Source: Halocaridina rubra (lineage: Eukaryota > Arthropoda > Malacostraca > Decapoda > Atyidae). Taken from it: 64,000 nt of DNA. Location of the stretch: contig JAXCGZ010007677.1 of NCBI GenBank assembly GCA_037179515.1, forward strand, positions 45,001-109,000. Direction: 5' to 3'. The position numbers were made by a program, and so were the translations under genes. Numbering within the stretch: position 1 is the first letter of the stretch; every line of letters starts with the position of its first letter. The notes under the pieces were generated by a model, which saw nothing but the letters and a program-made list of their open reading frames with translations, searched no databases and had not been told where the DNA came from. This document shows positions 59,431 through 64,000 of the stretch, in pieces.

Positions 59431-61182
59431 CACTTTCGCCCCCGAGAAATATGTAATAGGATGTTGCAATTGGTTCAATTATTAAAAATATTAATCTAGC
59501 GGGGGGGGGGGAAGCTAGAATCTTACATTCCAAATGAATCGTAAAGTCAACTCTACTGAAAAACTACCAACATCCAACTTACACCTAACAGACCAATTTA
59601 AATTAGATTTCTGTACGCTATACATTTCCAAGTTTCCTTTTTATATATGTAACTTGTGACTATAAGAATGGAGTCCACAAAAACAATGAAGTTTAAGTAG
59701 AGCCTTAAACTAATATAATAAGGAATTATGAATGATTATACTATGCACGTGATTTTCACCTAATCTGATCTCGTTAATTGGAGCTGCTTGGAACCAAACT
59801 TCGTCCGGTACCTATATGTCAACAAACTCGGCTTCCTAATGAACAAATTTACTTGACAAATTATTAATTCTTACTTCAAAATAACTGAAAAGAGTATCCT
59901 TGATGTTTATTCTGCTGTATTTCTTTTACAGTTGTTTGAATTACTCTTTATCTCACTTGTAATGCCTCTGCAAATGGCTGTTATTCGATGCTAAGCTCTG
60001 AAGACTCGCTTGGTATCATATCCTCCACAGTGTATAAAAGGAGTAGATTTAACAAACGATAGGAACACACACACATATACGCTTAATGAAAGCTGAAGAG
60101 AGGTGTCAGTGTTGCCACCGAGTTTTCTCTAAGGCTGCTGACAATTAGATGAAGCATTTGGATAGTTTAAAAACAAACAATATACTTTATAGTTGAAATT
60201 ACACTGTATTAAAACTTTACCGTCAGTTTAACATATTAGGGTTTTTAGAAATCTTAGTAATTATGTACATCGACCATAAATATGATTTTAAAATATACAA
60301 GTCATAGGTACACAATATATATTTACGAGGGAACAATCAGCGAACTTTCTCATGACAATCTGAATGCTTTTACTACACATGTCTGTAGAATTGAGGTTCT
60401 AAATATAAACTGAAAAACAAATATGCTGGTAATAATATGAATTTGAATTTAAAATTAGCTTAAACACCAATATAAACCCCAAAATATTTAATTACAATTA
60501 CGTTGTTGACACAAAATGGGAAACAGATAATTCACTTTAAATAAAACCTGTCTTTAGTAATATACCTTAAAATTCAATGTCATCTTCTCAGTTACTGTAC
60601 ATTTAACTAGATATATATCATATATTTTTGTATTATCTTATACATTATGTCACAGCTAGGAAAATCTACCAAATTCTAATCGCATACGGAAGCTGAAGAT
60701 ATTTCCATTGTAATATGTATCTCTGTAAATAAGTAATCAACATAGATATGAGATTCTGTAAATATAACATCTGAAGCACATTATTTATCTATAAGACGAA
60801 GCCTTACGTACAACACGATCCAGAGATTCAATCAAGCACGTTAAGAACATATAAATTTTGTCATTACAAAGTGTGTAGTTCCCGGTTAAGTAAGAAAACA
60901 ATCTTACATTCATTATTGTTGACTACAATCTTTTAAAAAGTAATCTTACATTCACAAATGTTGACCCCAGTAACGTTTAAAATTATATTTTGAAATATAA
61001 ATACTCATTATATTTCTCTAGAGATTCCATTGGCACCCATATATGTATAATTTGACTCTAGTAAATGAAGACTACATATATAAATGAGTATTTTCTACAG
61101 TAAAATTTTCTAATTTATATTTCCTTCATTCAAGAAACATGGATCACATCAAACAATATTTCGCTAAGTCACAGATATGGAG
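59431..61182. other. No feature recognised
   Basis: AT-rich DNA with a G9 run near 59500; no ORF, repeat family or RNA gene that I can support. Confidence 0.6.
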
Positions 61183-61345
61183 GCCGCGGTAGCTCACTAG
61201 TAGGGCTTGCGAGTTGGGAAAAGACTAAACCTCTCTTCGATCCTACCGCAAGGCCTTAAGAAGGGCATCTATCCTCAATCCTCCAGATCCAACATCTCTG
61301 TATCTACTCCCTTTCGAATGGCGACGAATTGTGACTCTAAAAATG
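61183..61345 (+). repeat. SINE family B
   Basis: GGCCGCGGTAGCTCACTAGTAG box A, CTTCGATCCTACC box B, AAGAAGGGCATCTATCCTCA, CCAGATCCAACATCTCTGTA and TTTCGAATGGCGACGA. Confidence 0.65.
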
Positions 61346-61406
61346 GCGTTTTTATAGACATCTTGAATATGGAATGATTTCAGTAGCAATATACGCATTA
61401 TTTTAC

Positions 61407-61409
<3 letters not shown>

Positions 61410-61457
<48 letters not shown>
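61410..61457. repeat. Poly(A) tract
   Basis: 48 consecutive A residues, 65 bp after the SINE; could be an expanded retroposon tail. Confidence 0.9.
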
Positions 61458-61459
<2 letters not shown>

Positions 61460-61693
61460 GTAATCATGAAAGCAATAAAAATAAACGAAACAAATTTATG
61501 CTGTCATATAAAAGAATAAAATAACTATAAATATTTTAAAATAATCCAATTGTGTTAAAGATAAATGAATTTTTTTTTTTTTTTATGCCAGACAAAATCA
61601 TATTATATTTCCTATCACAATATTTCAGTCACACATATGATTAAGACAGTACATATCATATAAAGAAGTTTAATGGATTCCTTAATCATCATT

Positions 61694-61808
61694 TTGTTTA
61701 CAAGGTACTCTTATTACACCCATAATAACCACTTTGTTTACAAGGTACTTTATTATACCCATAATAACCACTTTGTTTAAAAGGTACTCTATTATACCCA
61801 TAATGACA
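61694..61808. repeat. 39-bp minisatellite, three copies
   Basis: TTGTTTACAAGGTACT and CCCATAATAACCAC repeat at 61694, 61733 and 61772 with a few substitutions. 61809-63596 otherwise shows no feature. Confidence 0.85.
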
Positions 61809-63596
61809 CGCGTAATGGGGTATAGGCAGTAATGTCTACAGTAACTTTAAAGTACACCACATCATTAGAACAAGAGGTATATTGTCCAATCCCAAGAGTG
61901 GTACTTCAGAGTAATGTATATAACACAGAGTTACTGTTGGGGAAAAAGAGGACCCAACCTCAAGTCTATGAAAGAAAGCAGAATCATGGTATACCTGAAT
62001 TCACAAGGAAATAAATTCCCCAGTTTTAGGCCAATCAAAACGAATAAATAACAATCATTATAAAATATTTACGGTAGATTGAAAAAAAAAAATCTTAGTA
62101 CATTATTTTAAGAGCAATAAGTATAAATGAATGAGTATTTAGGACATACTTTAAATTTGTAAAATAAATAAATAAATAACATAATAAGGGTACTGAAAAG
62201 AGATAAAGAGCGAAAGTTGTAAAAAACTAAATTACGACATATTAGGATAAGATATACATATACAGTACACTGCATTTAACTCTATACAGCATGTAAATAC
62301 TAAATAAGTATAAAAATAATGTAAGTTATTGTTTTTATTTAAATATTAAAATAAAATTAAAGCGCATATTTAAAGAGAAATACGACTAAAGAAAATGCGA
62401 TATTTACAAAAGCGAGTTATGGAATTTAATGAAAATATACAAGTTTAATCAAAACGAACTGAGCCCAAAATATAGTAGAGAGAGATTCGGCTACTCATTT
62501 AGAATATGCAAGTGACTACAATTAAATCTGAAATAAAGTTGGGACTGCCAACTCAGCAGGTCGAAAGAGTACACCAATGAAAAAAATGAAATCATCTACG
62601 CCCTGAACTGTATTAAAAGACTAGGCAAGGTTATGCCTGCACATGAGCACTTCATCCAAATAAAATAAATAAATACACAAATATGAGACACATGTAGAAA
62701 AAATGTACAAATGAAGACAAAGCAGACAGCAGTTCTTGTTACAGGTAATACTTAGTAATGTTACGAGATCAGTTTGAAACATATTTTAGGAAATATAACA
62801 TCTATATAATAACGAAGTAATAAAATAGCTGTTTAGCATATCAAATAACCTTGGATGTAAACTGAAAAATTAGTATTAACACAATAGGGTATGATTGACA
62901 TAATAAGTATCTGTACTAATCTATCTAAATATATTAATGGACTCAACCCTGGGAATGGCTGAAGTATATTACATACAACACTGTATCTTCCAATGACTCG
63001 CAACCTTGACAACAAAGTTTGAAGAGGTCTTCAAATGGCACCAATTTGAATTTGATTAAAGAATTCCCTTAACACGCTGTCACTTGGCGATGTATGTAAA
63101 CCAATTTGCACGAAAATACGGTTGTTTGCATATAGTAATCAGGAAAACATTATTTATATATAAAATTACTTAAACTCGCAATCACGCAGCACTTTTAGAG
63201 TGTTTGACTCGTCACATCTGTAGTGTTTATTTACCTATAACAAGGAAGTATAATAGATTATTAAGAAAGAGACCAAAAATAATCAAACCCTATCATTACA
63301 CCTCTAACCTCACCTCCATCATAGTATTCTAACTCAAGAACAGGGGATTTAAGAGAGCTATTTTAGGCAGTCAGTGTACTCAATTTCAAACTGGTTCTTA
63401 GGTGATTAAAGCGTACTTATTTCTTTCGCTACATTATCCTTTTATCATCATTTCAGATTTATTGTACTCAATAACTAATTTTCTACAAAAAGCTTTGGCA
63501 TTGTCGTAATAGCTTCAAATGTGCTTATTTCACCACTAAAATCCGCCTAATCAAACTAAGATTAATAAAGACTATTACTTTATGAAGGCAAATTGG

Positions 63597-63775
63597 GGAC
63601 CCCGGTGGCGTAGTGTTTAGAATACTCGATTCGGGAGGTGAGAGACCCGCGATCGAGCCCACTGCTTGGAGTCAGGAAGAATATTCAGCCTTCATTCCCC
63701 AGCTCCAATCTGTCGGTGTCCATCCCCAGAATTGGAATGATTAAAAAACACGTAAACCATAAAAACGTTCATAAT
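63597..63775 (+). repeat. SINE family B
   Basis: GGTGGCGTAGTGTTTAGA box A, GCGATCGAGCCC box B, then CAGGAAGAATATTCAGCC, CCCAGCTCCAATCTGTC and GTGTCCATCCCCAG. Confidence 0.7.
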
Positions 63776-64000
63776 GGCAAATTCAGTATCTATATTCTCT
63801 TCAAAATGTTTGATAAATGCTATTAATTACTGGATTCGAGCTCAGGTCAAACCTGGAAACAGTGCTTTTATCTCTGCCGAGAATGATATCCACTGGTATA
63901 CTTGAAGTGGATCTACATACAAGTTCTCAATTAATGCTTGAGTGGACAGAGGTTGCAATATAAGTACATTATATTCCACTGACTGTTCTCCACTTTCTTA

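Overview
The window is a eukaryotic, AT-rich, microsatellite- and transposon-dense locus. Long (AT)n, (AAT)n, (CA)n and (GA)n tracts, tRNA-headed SINEs, several non-LTR retrotransposon families and Tigger-, hAT- and hairpin-type DNA elements point to an arthropod, most likely a decapod crustacean. The species call is an inference. There is one host protein-coding gene; every other coding signal belongs to a mobile element.

Host gene: a complete plus-strand orthologue of Roquin (RC3H1/RC3H2; Drosophila roq) was reconstructed from nine coding exons between 22078 and 46634. All eight introns have GT-AG junctions with matching phases, giving a 988-residue protein: RING finger (C14-C17-C33-H35-C38-C41-C50-D53), ROQ/HEPN RNA-binding core, CCCH zinc finger (C419-C428-C434-H438), a proline/glutamine/alanine-rich region and a short C-terminal coiled coil. 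The start exon also carries an overlapping out-of-frame upstream ORF. Downstream of the stop lie about 8.2 kb without a recognisable transposon, up to an AATAAA with a T-rich tract at 54848. I read this as a long 3' UTR; it contains a Pumilio-like/let-7-like composite site and a Roquin-type stem-loop.

Layout. 1-6.4 kb: SINEs, a CR1-like LINE fragment, (AAT)n/(TA)n tracts and an old LINE relic. 7.1-13.4 kb: a head-to-tail cluster of one CR1-like family, including a copy with an uninterrupted EN-RT ORF and a foldback palindrome. 13.6-19.0 kb: Jockey-like LINE relic, a hAT relic with terminal repeats, and two minus-strand CR1 copies. 19-22 kb: upstream region with two families of diverged tandem duplication. 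22-46.6 kb: the roq gene, whose introns hold most of the other elements. 46.6-54.9 kb: probable 3' UTR. 55-64 kb: a cluster of AGATGGCG motifs, trinucleotide-rich DNA, SINEs and a LINE tail; no host gene seen.

The most unusual structure is in roq intron 7. At least ten tandem ~63-bp units each copy the 3' splice site of exon 8 plus its first codons. The unit next to exon 8 is in frame and open across 21 codons, so it could act as an alternative acceptor; four other checked units read into stops. The array was split by a Tigger/pogo-like transposon, which was itself invaded by a second one.
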